A stretch of 25,008 bases of DNA, taken from the NCBI GenBank assembly GCA_003427395.1, contig BFEA01000146.1, forward strand, positions 245,575 to 270,582, in the 5' to 3' direction. A program made the position numbers and the translations under genes. The stretch's first letter is position 1, and each line of letters starts with the position of its first letter. This document shows, piece after piece, positions 1 through 10,167 of this stretch. A model generated the notes under the pieces. It saw nothing but the letters and a program-made list of their open reading frames with translations, did not search any database and was not told the origin of the DNA. The stretch comes from Chara braunii. Its lineage: Eukaryota > Streptophyta > Charophyceae > Charales > Characeae.

Positions 1-69
<69 letters not shown>
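1..69. repeat. (AG)n microsatellite at the left edge
   Basis: Uninterrupted AG dinucleotides fill the start of the window and probably continue to its left. The purines are on the + strand, as in the other long GA tracts here (5323-5367, 11116-11199). Confidence 0.98.
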
Positions 70-73
<4 letters not shown>

Positions 74-1749
74 GGCCCTCCTGGGAGGAAATCTCCTGGT
101 TCAGACTTTATATGGTGTTGGGAGGCTATTGGAGGCAGAGGTTGCCAAACCATTTTTTTTCGTACCTATGTTTGACCAGACACAACCCTTTGTGTATCAT
201 ATGCAACCAAGTTCATGTGAATGCACAATTTTTACCCAGAGCCAGACTTACCTAGCCTCATTTAAAGTTTGCCTACCCATAATACCCGACCCACGCAGCA
301 TCTGCAATAGAAGCCTTACCCCTACCCAGCCACACCTAGGCCTAATTTTCGTCCACCTGCATCAGGCCGGCCCAATTTGTCCATCTGCACCTGGCCATAC
401 CCAGGCTCAATATTTGTTGACTGCACTAGGTCGAACGCGCGACCTTAGGTACCACTTTCACCATGCTTGGCACTTGCTTACCACGTGGCTCAATGCTTTG
501 CACTTGCTCACCACGCTTGGAGTAGAGTAGGAAGATTGCAGAACACGCGAGCTCACCACATCTGCGCACTCGCTTGCCACATTGGCTCAGCACCCAACAT
601 GTGCATGCATCACAGGATTTATTACGATGTCAGAAAACCCTCTCGCACTGGTTGGATTTTCTACCTGTCCTACAGGGCTTTCCGATTTTGGAATTTCCAG
701 CGCTAGCCAGTGGCCCAACAGCTGCTAATTGAAGTTGAAGTTTGAATTTGAGCGGCCGTAGTGGCGCCACCAGTTGAGAAAAAGCAAAAAACAAACGGAG
801 TCCCCACGACTTAAGGAAAAAAAGGCCTACAGCCTCGGCACCTGAGAAAACGGAAAAAAAACAAACCTTGGAATATGCACGTTAAGCTGAATCGATGTTA
901 TGGTCAGGCCCCGCTGGTGCTATGTTCATTCTATGAAAGCATGGATCTTGGCGTTCCAAGAACCAGACCAGGTTCAATGCCTTGTTGGTTGGCATGAAGA
1001 TCACACCAGTGTTGGCTGACCCTAATAGTACCTGCACACGTTTGTAGTCCCTGTGACACCTGGGCCAAACCGTTACCCACCAGTAACTGGACCTATGACT
1101 TTGCCTCATCCAGCTGCACCTGCCCAGGCACCGTTTGTTACACCCAGCCATACCCGTCCTGCAGTTTCCTGACCCCGCTCAAAGCTCCCCGACATATTTC
1201 CATACCTTGTATCTGATCCTGGATCCTTCATCTTGGCCCTGCTTTTTTTCTTTTGTCCTGGTCATTCCCTCATCATCCATGGTTTCACCCCATGATCGTG
1301 TATGAGCAAAGAGGGATCTTTCCTCCATAGATGTCTCCCTTCTCGTTTAGCTGCTTGTGATGATTGCATTGTCAGTGTCATGTTTTTCGTGAGTCAGATT
1401 GGTTGATTTCAGTCTTCCCCTGCATTGAATCCCCCCCCCNCCCCCCNCCCCCCGCCCCTCTCCTCGAGAAATATTTGGACTTTCCATTATAGATGACAAC
1501 AGGGTCCAGCATCCCGTACATCAAAGACTCACCCCAATACATCTCCCCATCATGGCTGAGAGATGCTGAGACAGCGGCATTGATTATTTCCTTCATGGAA
1601 GGATGTACCACCGCTCCGCCCCTGCCTTCCTACCAGAGGTTCCTCCTTGCTTGACCCTGCCAATTGTGTCTGTTTCCAGTGTCTGGCTCTATGGTCATCC
1701 CTCTCACTCTCGACCTAACCTCCTCACCGGGAGCCCCTACCTTGTTTCT
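70..1749. other. Stretch without a recognisable gene
   Basis: I see no supported gene here. Open frames are short and resemble nothing I recognise. About 460-600 holds a degenerate repeat of roughly 30 bases built on a 'cacttgctcaccacg'-like core. A C-homopolymer at 1431-1453 contains two N bases (1440, 1447), a sequencing or assembly weakness. If the exon at 4093 has upstream exons beyond the window, this stretch is intronic. Confidence 0.5.
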
Positions 1750-3330
1750 CTAAGTGGATGCCAGGCTTCCCGTTGAACTCTGTGGCTGGCTAGGCACTGA
1801 ATGTGTGGGCTGCTGCATCTGTCCCTTGGGGGGCACCCGAGCTCTGGACCAAATGAAACGGAGTCCTCCCGAAGCCACTGTACCTATTCTTTCCGTGCCC
1901 AGGACCCTTGTAAAAAAATTGTCGTAGAGCTCCCGTGCCCCGTCCGGGTTGCTGCGCATGTCTCGTTGCAGCTTGGCCCACGTGGACCAAGTCCAATATA
2001 TCATTTCGAGCAAGAAGACGAGCAGACCTGTTCTGCTGACTGCTGTTGTCTGTCTATTGTCTGATGACAGCATCTTTTCCAGATTACCCAGGGCACCAGC
2101 AGCCTGAGTCTGTTGTACAGCTTGCGATGGACAGTCTCCTTGTATGTTACGTTCTCGAACCTCGTAGAGTGTCTCAAGTGTTGCTGTGGGGAATGGAGTA
2201 TCAGTCAACCGTAGCCAGAGACCCGCGACCCTGGTGAGCTTTTGGGCAAGTAATCAGGCAGTGCAAGATGTCCTCGTGCTGGCCTGTGTCACAGATTGCA
2301 CAGAGGTCGTCGAAGGGGGTTCGCTAGCTTGGACTGCATCTTCTGCTAAGCCATGGATTAACAAGTAGGGCGAGGTAGGCGATCAGCCACTGCATACTCC
2401 TTATTCGGGTGTTCTTGACCACTAGTATTTTTGGCCAGGGGATTTCAGGCAGGCCTACGAGATTGGTGCTGGTGTGTGTGACCCATCTTTCCACGATGAC
2501 GTCTCGGACTGCTATGGGCAGTCGTCTCAGCTTGTACCCCAGCCGTGTGATATATTTCAGGAGATTAACTCGTCTTTGTGCGGCGCCTTACTGTTTCTGA
2601 AGCCTCCACGCCCACTCCGCCGTGTCCACTTCCAGGTCGCTGATCGCTATCAAGGGTCCGTAGATCATAAGGTCTTCTTCCTCCGCTACCCTGATCTTGC
2701 ATAACAGTTCTTCTGACCGCTACTTGTCCTGTGCTACCTTTGGTCAGCTTGCTCGTCAGCATGTCCGGGGTGTCGATGGCATGCATGCCAAAGAGTAGCC
2801 ACTGTCCCATCTGCGGTGTGTCAATGGCATGCATGCCAAAGAGGAGCCATTGCCCGTCTGGTTTCGCTCGGGCCACAAAGGCCAGGGCCGTTGCTGGTGT
2901 GGACTCTGCTGTCATTGTGACCCAGTCTCCCCTAGTCCAGTGGGAAGGTGCTGTCAGCTTGACCACCCATTCCTGCGGGATAGACAGCAGGATGTCATTG
3001 AGGTTGGCCTGGAGGTCATGGAAGCCTTTCAACGTGTCTCATGACTCCTCACTCTTCTTCTATCTGCGGAGGCGTTCATACCAGATACATTTGATCTGCC
3101 ACACTCCCTTCTCCACACACGCTCCCCATCTAGTGCTTGTCGCTGTGAGCGCCTCTTCTGCAAGCAGGAACTGACCTGCATTGCATTGTTGTTTCCGTCG
3201 TCTCTGGTGATTCTTGGGCGTGCGCCATACCTGTCGGCAGACAGCTATACAACATTGCCTGACCACTGGATGTACAGGACAAATGTGCTCAAGACCTTCA
3301 CTCAGTTGCCTTGCTGACTGTTCCATCCAA
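1750..3330 (-). pseudogene. Decayed LINE (non-LTR retrotransposon) remnant with zf-RVT motif
   Basis: Read on the - strand, several broken frames follow one another. About 3330-3060 and 3032-2565 are open. A second frame from about 2580 to 2345 includes YITRLGYKLRRLPIAVRDV. After one frameshift near 2340, a third runs to 1750. Just after that shift the frame gives CAICDTGQHEDILHCLITC (plus-strand 2246-2303), a C-x2-C ... H-x4-C arrangement typical of the zinc-binding domain that follows reverse transcriptase in plant-type L1 LINEs (zf-RVT). The upstream part is expected to be RT thumb and connector, but I see no YADD core. Frameshifts, stops and an internal 48-bp duplication show it is dead. 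LINE assignment rests mainly on the zinc motif and its position; the exact clade is not determined. Confidence 0.5.
2771..2866. repeat. 48-bp tandem duplication inside the LINE remnant
   Basis: The block beginning 'tgtcgatggcatgcatgcca' at 2771 recurs at 2819 with a few substitutions. In the - strand frame it duplicates a 16-residue unit containing LLFGMHAIDTP, so the frame is kept. Confidence 0.85.
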
Positions 3331-3433
3331 ATTTGTCATTCCTCAGCCTGAGGGAGGCAGAGGTCCTGGCATGGTCGTTCCCCTGTGACGTTTGATGTGA
3401 GCAACGCAGGCTGGATTCGCAAAACCTATGATT

Positions 3434-3670
3434 TGACTTTTTGAAGTTTTCAATAAAAAATATTCGCTTGACGTTCGACGAAATTGAACAAGGATTTTTT
3501 TCTTGTCCCTTTTGAGTCTTGACCCTTCCAGATGATTGGGTTCCTTGATTGCAGGTGGTATGTTATCGGCACCAAATTTGAAAAAAAATGCAAAAAGAGC
3601 CAAAAAAATCCTTTTCAATTTCGCCGTGCAAGCAAAGTGTTTCAAATTTCTTGAAAACCTCGAAAAGTCA
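3434..3670. repeat. Imperfect inverted repeat (foldback or MITE-like)
   Basis: The left arm at about 3434-3508 starts 'tgactttttgaagttttcaa' and contains 'cgaaattgaacaaggatttttt'-like sequence. The right arm at about 3595-3670 is its reverse complement with scattered mismatches ('aaaaaatccttttcaatttcg' and 'ttgaaaacctcgaaaagtca'). The arms are about 75 bases, separated by about 85 bases. No clear target duplication was found, so its class is open. Confidence 0.65.
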
Positions 3671-4092
3671 GTTTATGGGGCCCGACTTTCCATATTTTCA
3701 ACTGTTACCTGTTCGAACCACAAAAGGTTAATCCGGTTGCAGAAGACCCGGGGCATTGGCAAGTCTCCATTCTGGAATTAGTTTAGCAACCGTCTACTCT
3801 AGAGCTGTTTTTTTTTTGAAAGATAATGCCAGCGTCTCGCTCTAGCTGTTACTCCTGAGGAAGGCAAATTCCAAGTCCAGTTGAATTGGGTCTACAGACT
3901 CTACACCCAAGGTTGTGGTCCAGCTTCCATTAGCCTGTTGTTAATGAATGAAAGGTGACATTTGCTTGTACACGCCGGGAGTGATGTGGATCTAGGGCGT
4001 AGGTATGCTTCATGCACTACCGTTGGAAGTTCTGAGTACGCGCTTAAAGTCAAGAGGCTGAAGTATGGTTGCCAATGAAATCTGATGTACAG

Positions 4093-4246
4093 AATATCAG
4101 ATGAGGACGATTTGTCGCCATTTGAAGTGATAAACAAGTGCCTGAAGCCAGATGAGCCAAGAGTTGGAGATCATTTCCGTGCCTTGCAGTCAGCCATCAA
4201 CCTCACATACATGAATGTCGTTGGATCCATTGTAGAAAACATGCAG
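4093..4246 (+). CDS. Exon of a MUN/GRAM-domain protein (first exon recognised)
   Basis: The reading frame gives an acidic segment (SDEDDLSPFEVINKCLKPDE) followed by a helical one ending IVENMQ. It ends at a good donor (CAG|gtcagt) in phase 0, and the next exon begins in phase 0. The left boundary is uncertain: an acceptor AG at 4091-4092 is used here, another lies at 4099-4100, and an in-frame ATG lies at 4085. I favour an internal exon, because a Munc13-type MUN domain needs several hundred more residues upstream of the MHD2-like part, and none are visible between 70 and 4092. I recognise no motif in this exon alone; its assignment depends on continuity with the next one. Confidence 0.55.
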
Positions 4247-4939
4247 GTCAGTTCTCTTCCAAATGTCATTTTGGTTTCATCTGTTTCCTACATCTGTGTC
4301 TGACCGGAATGTCACATTTCTAGGGGTGGGGTGTTCTTTTTGGCACAAGGAGGCCGAGTGGGGAGAATTGCTTCAGTTGTATTTCTTTATGAATGATCTA
4401 ACAGTGTATGTTTGCCAGAGTGAGACGACCATGCTTCACATGTATTGTAGCTCGTGTGCCTTACCTGTACTGTTGATCCTGAAGAAGGATAATTTGGAGA
4501 TTGACTTACTCCCCCCGTTATTTATGCAACTTTGTTACCCAGTGATCCTAAAGGAGGATGATGGTAGGAATGATTTTTGAAAATGGATGTTGCCGGATGA
4601 ATACAAGAATGGTTCTCATCTTGTGTATTTATGGGATTTGCTGTCCTTTTGGGCAAAACCAGTTCTTATCCCTTCGCTGACATGTTGACTATTGAGGTCG
4701 AGGCTCTGTAGAGGAATAGGCCCTCACATAACCAGTTCTTATCCTTGTCCTAAACCTACTGCGAGGAATAGGCCCTCGCATAGGTTCCTGCTGCCAAGCC
4801 CTCCGTAATGTCATGCGGGCCTGGTAGGTCGCAGGGGCGGGTTTTCCCGAGCCTGGTGGGGACAAACCTGCACTCTTCAGTACATGTGCAATTGGGCCCT
4901 GGGCTGCATGTAGAGGCCTTCCCAGGCTGACATGTCACA

Positions 4940-5279
4940 CACTGCCAGCCAGAGAATGAGAGCTTAGCAAACAGCGTGCACCATGTCGCACAGTTGGGGG
5001 ATCCTCGACTGGGACGTCAAGGTACTGCCCCCCCCCTCGTGACGAGCACTTTCCATGAAGGAGAGTGCCCGCTGCCCAGCCAGGCATTCTGACTGGCATA
5101 TGCTGTGGCAGCCCTACCACTAAGTGCGACTGGGCAGGCGCTGGCCAGGAAAAGGTTGTGCGCACGGGCACTTTGCAGCGCTGCACAGCAGCCATAGCTG
5201 GGCTGCTTGTGCGGTATGCCGGTGGGGTTTGGATGGTGGTCCTTGGGAGAGGGGACGACACATGGGGGAACAGACAGGG

Positions 5280-5369
<90 letters not shown>

Positions 5370-5650
5370 ACGTAGCTGGTGCTGAAGTCTTCGGGTTGCA
5401 TCGTACGTAGGTTGCTAGGGTAGATAGGTGCTGTGTTATCACAGTGTGGGTGCCAGGCACCATATCCGGAGAGGGACACTGAATACTTCGTTGATGGTGG
5501 CGAGATCAGGGCTAACATTGGCAATTGAGTTCATTGTTTTGCTCTTATTTGGTGTATAATTGGTACAATATGCCCCATACATCACACAATTATCTGGAAA
5601 TGCAATCTGATGATGCAGTTTGGATTTTTGTCACTCGCTCTCGCTCATTA
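4940..5650. repeat. Dispersed repeat, copy A (compare 19230-19795)
   Basis: Collinear matches to copy B in the same orientation include 4944-4961 with 19237-19254, the 'gagttcattgttttgctctt' block at 5527-5552 with 19664-19689, and weaker blocks to about 5645 and 19790 ('attatctgga', 'cactcgctctcgct'). The stretch around 5480-5645 is the best conserved. Copy A carries a microsatellite that copy B lacks. No ORF or terminal structure identifies its class. Confidence 0.6.
5281..5367. repeat. Compound (GT)n-(GA)n microsatellite
   Basis: About 42 bases of GT repeats (5281-5322) pass directly into about 45 bases of GA repeats (5323-5367). Six-frame open frames across this block are artefacts of the dinucleotide repeats. 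Confidence 0.97.
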
Positions 5651-5996
5651 GCCCTGCACTACCCAATGTTCAATCAACTGCTAACCATTCTCTTTCCCGC
5701 CTTGAGTAGTGCCCGCTATATGCCGTTGGTTTAGGCTATACTCCTACGGGCCGATCCAAACTGATCCAATATGACAGGCGTATAGAGATGGACTCCATCC
5801 TCCAATCTGACGGCAAAACTTCAGACACATGTGGATTTGGGCTAAAATCCCCTAATTGGCAAGTTTGTAGCTGCAACTGCCGTCTGCGCTTGTTGATGGT
5901 AAGGGTATTGCTCATGCATCTTGATCTCCTGGGTTTGCGCATCTGGTTTATTTTCTGATGTTTGATTTTTGGTTTGTTGTTATCCATCTTGAACAG

Positions 5997-6641
5997 AACC
6001 GTATTGCCAGTGAGCTTCTCCACATTTCAAACATAGGTGACGGAGAAAGTCTGGACGAACGCATGATCCCACTTCAGAATTATTTGAGTGACCATCTCAT
6101 GGTCATGAACCAATGGCTGTGTCCAAGTGTGCTCCGTCTTACGGTGAGGAAAGTAGCTTCTGCTGTCCTCTATTGCTTAGAGGAGTTTGCACTCAATCGG
6201 GATGATGATCCACACCCAATGACTTTGGAACAACGAAGGAACATAGAAGGGGAGCTGAACATTATCTACGACTTCTTCTACAGTGGAGGACAAGGCTTGG
6301 AAAAGTCGTGGATGGAGATGGAGAGTCGCCGGCTGCGTCGAATCCTGGAGTGCTGGGACATGAGCACGATGGAGCTTTGCACCGTGTACTGGCTCGTCTG
6401 GGATCGGTTCAACAACCAGAGAGAGGAGCGGGTGCTCGCAGACAGTAAGAGATTTAATGAAGATCCAAGATGGTCTGCATCCATGGATGACAGATATTTA
6501 TCGGTTGCAGACCAAGATGCAAAGAATGCTGAACTTCACCTTCTCGACCTGTTATGCTTGCTCCGGCAAAGGTCAAATGACGAGGAAGCGAGGCATGTGG
6601 TTGAGACACAAATGTCCCTTGCGCATAATAGCATGATGCAG
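5997..6641 (+). CDS. Exon encoding a Munc13/UNC13-like MUN domain part (MHD2-like)
   Basis: This 215-codon exon starts NRIASELLHISNIGDG after the acceptor ttgaacag and ends NSMMQ at CAG|gtattc, phase 0 at both ends. The segment about residues 88-125 of the exon, with DFFYSGGQGLEKSWME followed by a helix ending in LVWDRF, resembles the MHD2 region of animal Munc13 (a FHAGG-x-GL-like turn, then long helices). In that family MUN is an elongated helical-bundle fold that bridges vesicle and target membranes and acts on syntaxin to prime SNARE assembly. The rest is helix-rich and charged (LNRDDDPHPMTLEQRRN, QRSNDEEARHVVETQ). A GRAM domain follows, so a peripheral membrane role in exocytosis or tethering is inferred. 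Plant DUF810/PATROL1-type MUN proteins are an alternative family. Confidence 0.65.
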
Positions 6642-6747
6642 GTATTCTCTAAAGCTGTTTCTTTTCACATTTCGTTGAGACACAAATGTCCCTTGCGCAT
6701 AATAGCATGATGCAGGTATTCTCTAAAGCTGTTTCTTTTCACATTTC
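6600..6747. repeat. Perfect 74-bp tandem duplication across a 5' splice site
   Basis: Copy 1 is 6600-6673 and copy 2 is 6674-6747, with no difference seen. Each holds the last 42 coding bases of the exon, the donor CAG|gtattc and 32 intron bases, so there are two identical donors (6642 and 6716). Use of the second would add 74 bases, shift the frame and meet a stop at about 6708-6710. Confidence 0.95.
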
Positions 6748-7060
6748 CTAACCATCCAACTCCTTAGGGTGTCAAAGGTTCAATTTCCGGCACAGGACCA
6801 TCTTGAGCATGGGCCAATAGCCCTGCTGGAGAATGAAGAGCATGCCTGCCAGAGGCCTCGCTCCTTTTGATCATAGTCAGACGCATTGCCAAACAACGAA
6901 GAACATGTGTGAATCGCTGGAAGAACAAGGCAGAGGCCTCGCTCCTCTCCACTAGAGAGGCTTTCACAAAGAACATCAACATGCGGGTGTCGTAATATGT
7001 CCAGTAGTTAGTTATGATGTGCTGCAGTGCTGCACCCACGTGCAATTGGTTTGCCTTCAG

Positions 7061-7080
7061 TTCAATCATGTATTCATTGC
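7061..7080 (+). CDS. 20-nt microexon, start of the GRAM domain
   Basis: The 20 bases lie between gccttcag and gtgagt. They enter in phase 0 and leave in phase 2, which is what the flanking exons at 6641 and 8879 require. They encode FNHVFI plus two bases of an alanine codon. Joined to the next exon the pattern is F-x3-F-x3-P-x2-E-x-L-x4-F-x-C, the usual opening of GRAM domains, with the same spacing as in GRAMD1-type proteins. An alternative acceptor at 7026-7027 would lengthen it by 33 bases in the same phase. Confidence 0.6.
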
Positions 7081-7271
7081 GTGAGTGCTAATGTGTGTGA
7101 CTGTAATCAAGCCCAGCTCTTGAATCCAGGAATGAGAGTGACTTCTTGTTCTTGTGTGCTCCTGGCTTTTGCCTGGTCTTATCTTATAGTCCTCGCGTCA
7201 GGGTGTTTACTGACCACACTGCCCTGTAGTCAGCACAAAATGGAGGACCTGACAGTAGTTTGCTCTTGAAT

Positions 7272-7288
7272 CACACACACACACACAC
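7272..7288. repeat. Short (CA)n microsatellite
   Basis: About eight CA units occur within the intron. Confidence 0.9.
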
Positions 7289-7391
7289 CTTCATGTTCCT
7301 TATTTCTGCATGTTCTTCATCTGTTCTGCCTTCCTTTCGGTCTTGTATTAAGCCATGCAATTCTTCTCAGCCAATAGTGCGGTCTATCGTA

Positions 7392-7435
7392 GACAGTGAG
7401 GGTCGTCGGACGGGACAGTGAGGGTCGTCAGACGG
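7392..7435. repeat. 22-bp tandem duplication
   Basis: 'gacagtgagggtcgtcggac' recurs directly with one change; copies are at 7392-7413 and 7414-7435. Confidence 0.9.
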
Positions 7436-8878
7436 GCACGGGGAATCTCCTGATGGGGATTGCAGGCATAGGGTGGCTACACTTTCTCAGAATGGGACCA
7501 CTTGCTGCCTTAATTCTTTTGCTTCTCTGTTGCTTCTTCATCTTATCAGTTCTTGTTGTGCCCAGTTGCTTTGTGACCTTCATTTCTGTGATGACCCGAT
7601 TGAAGGGTGCAAATCATTTTAGCCGATCGTTCCCTCTCGTTTCTGATCTTCATTTGGATATAATGTTTTTTTTCAACTTTTTTGTCAACAGTATAGAGGC
7701 ATTTTAGCAGAATGCCATGAGCTGTTGCTCTTAGCCGTGAAGGTTTTCTTCCACTTGATTTATCAAAGTTAATCAAACTCCCTTGTTTTCACAATAATTC
7801 AATAACTGAACTTTGAGGTGTTTTGGTTCTCTTTTCTTGTTCGCCGTTTCTAGGCAAGTAACCCACTGATGCTCTTGTAGGGAATGGCGTGAAGCTTGTC
7901 ATGACTATATTGGAATTTGAAAGGATTTCACCCTGCATGAGAGTCCTGGGTCTGAGTGCCGAGTCCCGAATCTCAAACCGCATTCTGTGTTCTGTTAGTG
8001 GTTCCAGCCACTTTACAATGTTCACAAATGCTCTAGAAGAGTAGTTTCGTTTGTATCATGATTGCAGAGGCCTCGGCGAGCTAGTTAAGTAGATTATGGT
8101 AGGAAGTCCCTGGTAGGTAGCAGTCATGGGCTGAAGAGTCTGTCTTTAGAAGGCATCACAAACGTCAGCCAGGATCACCAGAGTCGTGAGGCCAGGTGTC
8201 AGTCAATCCATGCAAGCAGCCAACCCCAAGAAGAGCCCGTAAGCTTCCAGAAGCAGGGAACAAAGGCAAAGGGGGCCCAACCCATAGCCAACAGAAGATG
8301 TCTGGAAGGCTGATCAGCAAGTATAAATGCCCAACAGCATCAGCAAGCAGGATCAACTGTTCATGTGCAAGTTGCGGAAGCACTGCGGGTTACTTGTGAG
8401 ATAGTGTGATGTGGATGGAAGGTGGATGCTGGAGGAGGAGCGAGTGCCTGCCAGGGAAGAAGAAGGCGGCCATAGCCGCAAGAATAGGGCGACACACTGC
8501 AGTTGCATTCAGGGTAGATCTAGGCGAGGGAGGACGGAGGTTGAGCGATTCAAGTCTTGAGAGTGAGAGAAGAGAGAGATACAAGAGAGAGGGAGAGGCA
8601 GACACCGAGAGAGGGGGAGTTGGGTACATACCTGCAGTCGGGTTGTTGCACTGGATCGCGGCCACTGCCGCTGAACATCTGGACTCTCCAATTGTATTAT
8701 ATCATATTTTCGAGTGGAAATTCTTCAGGCGCTGATTCTTGTCTCGTTTCTCAGTTTGGTGTGAAGTTTCATCTTCTCTATATACATGTCATGTCAACAT
8801 ATTTATCGGAATAACATGGAGTTGCGTTTTGTATTCTCTCTTTGTTTGTTCTGAATTAATTTAACAGTACATATTCAG

Positions 8879-8920
8879 GCTTCCGAAGAACGAGCAGCTG
8901 GTGGCATCCTTTCCTTGCAG
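8879..8920 (+). CDS. 42-nt exon, second piece of the GRAM domain
   Basis: The exon lies between atattcag and gtatgt. It enters with one base completing the codon from the microexon and leaves in phase 2. It encodes LPKNEQLVASFPC, the LP-x2-E-x-L-x4-F-x-C part of a GRAM domain. The next exon's first base completes an arginine codon in the correct frame. The agreement of phase and family motif on both sides makes this a confident exon despite its size. Confidence 0.75.
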
Positions 8921-9050
8921 GTATGTCTGGCTTGCCAGTGTATGGTCGGAGTTCGTGGGTTTATGTTTGGGCAGTCCTTGGCCTTGACAGGAATACAGGG
9001 CCATGAATGATGTGCATGAGATGATAAGACACCTTTATTTTGAAGCTTAA

Positions 9051-9223
9051 ACCACCAGTACATCTGAGCCTGGAGGCGCTGCACTGTGCGCCAAGCTTTT
9101 CTGAACTTTTCTTCTTTTTTGGCTGGCGCCGCCAGCCAGTGTGGTCCAGTAGGCCTGAGCCACAAAATTTTCGGAGTAGGCGACGAACAAATTCCTGCAA
9201 GGCTGGGGCCATGTACTGGTGGT
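9051..9223. mobile_element. 173-bp MITE-like element with TTAA flanks (copy 1)
   Basis: The left end ACCACCAGTACATCTGAGCC and the right end GTACTGGTGGT are inverted repeats over 11 bases. TTAA lies directly outside both ends (9047-9050 and 9224-9227). The inside has no ORF but contains a palindromic 'ggctggcgccgccagcc' that corresponds to 'ggctggcagtcagcc' in copy 2. TTAA target duplications are characteristic of the piggyBac superfamily; that assignment is inference. Confidence 0.75.
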
Positions 9224-9227
9224 TTAA

Positions 9228-9248
9228 ACCACCTGTTACTTCCGAGCC
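9228..9248. repeat. Extra terminal sequence of the TTAA MITE family
   Basis: ACCACCTGTTACTTCCGAGCC follows directly after the TTAA on the right of copy 1 and matches the family's left end. No convincing partner end is seen; a 'tactggtggt' at 9793-9802 is a weak candidate without a TTAA. It may be an older element into whose edge copy 1 inserted. Confidence 0.5.
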
Positions 9249-9932
9249 TTGATTTTCCCAATACGGATTTGTTCTTTGCGCCAGTTAAAAACTAATCGGC
9301 GTGGGCCTGGGCTACCAGCCGTGATGCCTGCGCCACCTTGGGCTGCCTGGGTGGCCCAACCAGGCGAGGTCTGGGCAAAGACCCGGACAAGGTCCTTGCC
9401 CAAAAAACAATCTGTACAAGTACTAATAACACTATGTTATGCAGAATAAAAAATCAAACAATATTTAGCCACTGCAGCTGTAGCCCAGAGTTTCTTGTAG
9501 GTCTGGGAAAAAAAAAAAAAAAAAACATTACAACTGTAGCCCAGTGTTGAATTAAACAACTTTTGCCCTGAGATTTAATTTGGAATTATTTACCAAATTG
9601 AAGATAAAGAAAGGTCATCTGGGTCCAGACTGCACTGGCCGGGCAAGTGCTCCTGAGCCACTCTGATAGCCTATACCCTCAGGCACAAATTTGTAACTGT
9701 TTGTCTGGCGCCGCGAGTCATTTATGTCTGGTAGGCTGAGCGCCGAAGGTCGCGGCACATTTACGGCCATGTGGGAACAAAATGGCTGGGAATACTGGTG
9801 GTGGCTGGATCATGGGTGTTGTGGGCCTCTTTTTATGGACTGCGATCCTTGAGGCAGCGTCTCTGCGACAAAGGCTCTCTCGCAGAAGTCGCTAATTGCA
9901 CAATGTGGCATGTCACCTTTTTCTTTGTGCAG

Positions 9933-10167
9933 AGACTTCCAGAAAGTCATGGGGACCATGTATATCACCAAGAAGCGTATTTGCTTTGCGCCGACAACAG
10001 TCAGTGAGAGTGATGAAACAAAGACTATCAATGTGCTCATGGAGAGAATCATGCGAGTGGAAGCAAGCGAAAATGCCACAGTTTTGATCACAAAGTTCAA
10101 TTCTCGGCCGATGAAATTCAGCGCATTCGAAAACAAGGAGGAGGTTTGCCGGACAGTCTATGCTCAG
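9933..10167 (+). CDS. Exon with the main body of the GRAM domain
   Basis: The exon begins after ctttgtgcag and ends GCTCAG|gtgcgt. It has 235 bases, entering phase 2 and leaving phase 0. It reads DFQKVMGTMYITKKRICFAP, the G-x-(L/M)-Y-(I/V)-T ... ICF strand pair typical of GRAM domains. Later NVLMERIMRVEASENATVLI and a strand with KFSAFENKEEVCRTVY match the remaining strands and C-terminal helix. GRAM domains are PH-like folds that bind phosphoinositides or other lipids and place proteins on membranes. The three-exon assembly totals about 98 residues, a usual length. The MUN-like exon upstream suggests membrane anchoring of a tethering or priming factor. The partner membrane cannot be told. 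Confidence 0.8.

Larger units (their letters stand above)
4247..5996 (+). other. Intron 1 of the MUN/GRAM gene
   Basis: The intron of 1750 bases lies between CAG|gtcagt and ttgaacag|AAC. It contains a paired motif (a 'ccagttcttatcc' block and 'gaggaataggccctc' each occurring twice between about 4658 and 4785), a dispersed repeat copy (4940-5650) and a compound microsatellite (5281-5367). Confidence 0.6.
7081..8878 (+). other. Intron between the microexon and the second GRAM exon
   Basis: About 1.8 kb without a confident gene. It contains a (CA)n tract (7272-7288), a 22-bp tandem duplication (7392-7435) and a purine-rich stretch (about 8406-8620). A hydrophobic open frame at 7396-7707 and a - strand frame at 7789-8025 lack recognisable domains. 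Confidence 0.5.
8921..9932 (+). other. Intron holding a TTAA-flanked MITE
   Basis: About 1 kb of intron. It contains the inverted-repeat element at 9051-9223, a further copy of its terminal sequence at 9228-9248, a poly-A run at about 9508-9525, and otherwise nothing recognisable. Confidence 0.55.

Noticed and set aside
5017-5524. Open frames with long Ser-Leu and His-Thr or Cys-Val and Arg-Glu runs
   Set aside because: They are direct translations of the (GT)n-(GA)n microsatellite.
6764-7069. 101-codon - strand open frame
   Set aside because: It overlaps the microexon on the other strand, contains a small internal repeat and has no recognisable domain.
7396-7707. Hydrophobic + strand open frame that could suggest a membrane protein
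   Set aside because: It lies in an intron between two phase-matched exons; T-rich DNA gives hydrophobic codons by chance, and no family resemblance was seen.
8321-8330. 'tataaat' as a possible TATA box
   Set aside because: It lies inside an intron of the recognised gene and no start or exon follows in register.
8875-9261. - strand open frame of 128 codons with repeated YWWFK/RWFKPP residues
   Set aside because: The repeated residues are the MITE terminal repeats read as protein; the same residues recur at other copies of the ends.
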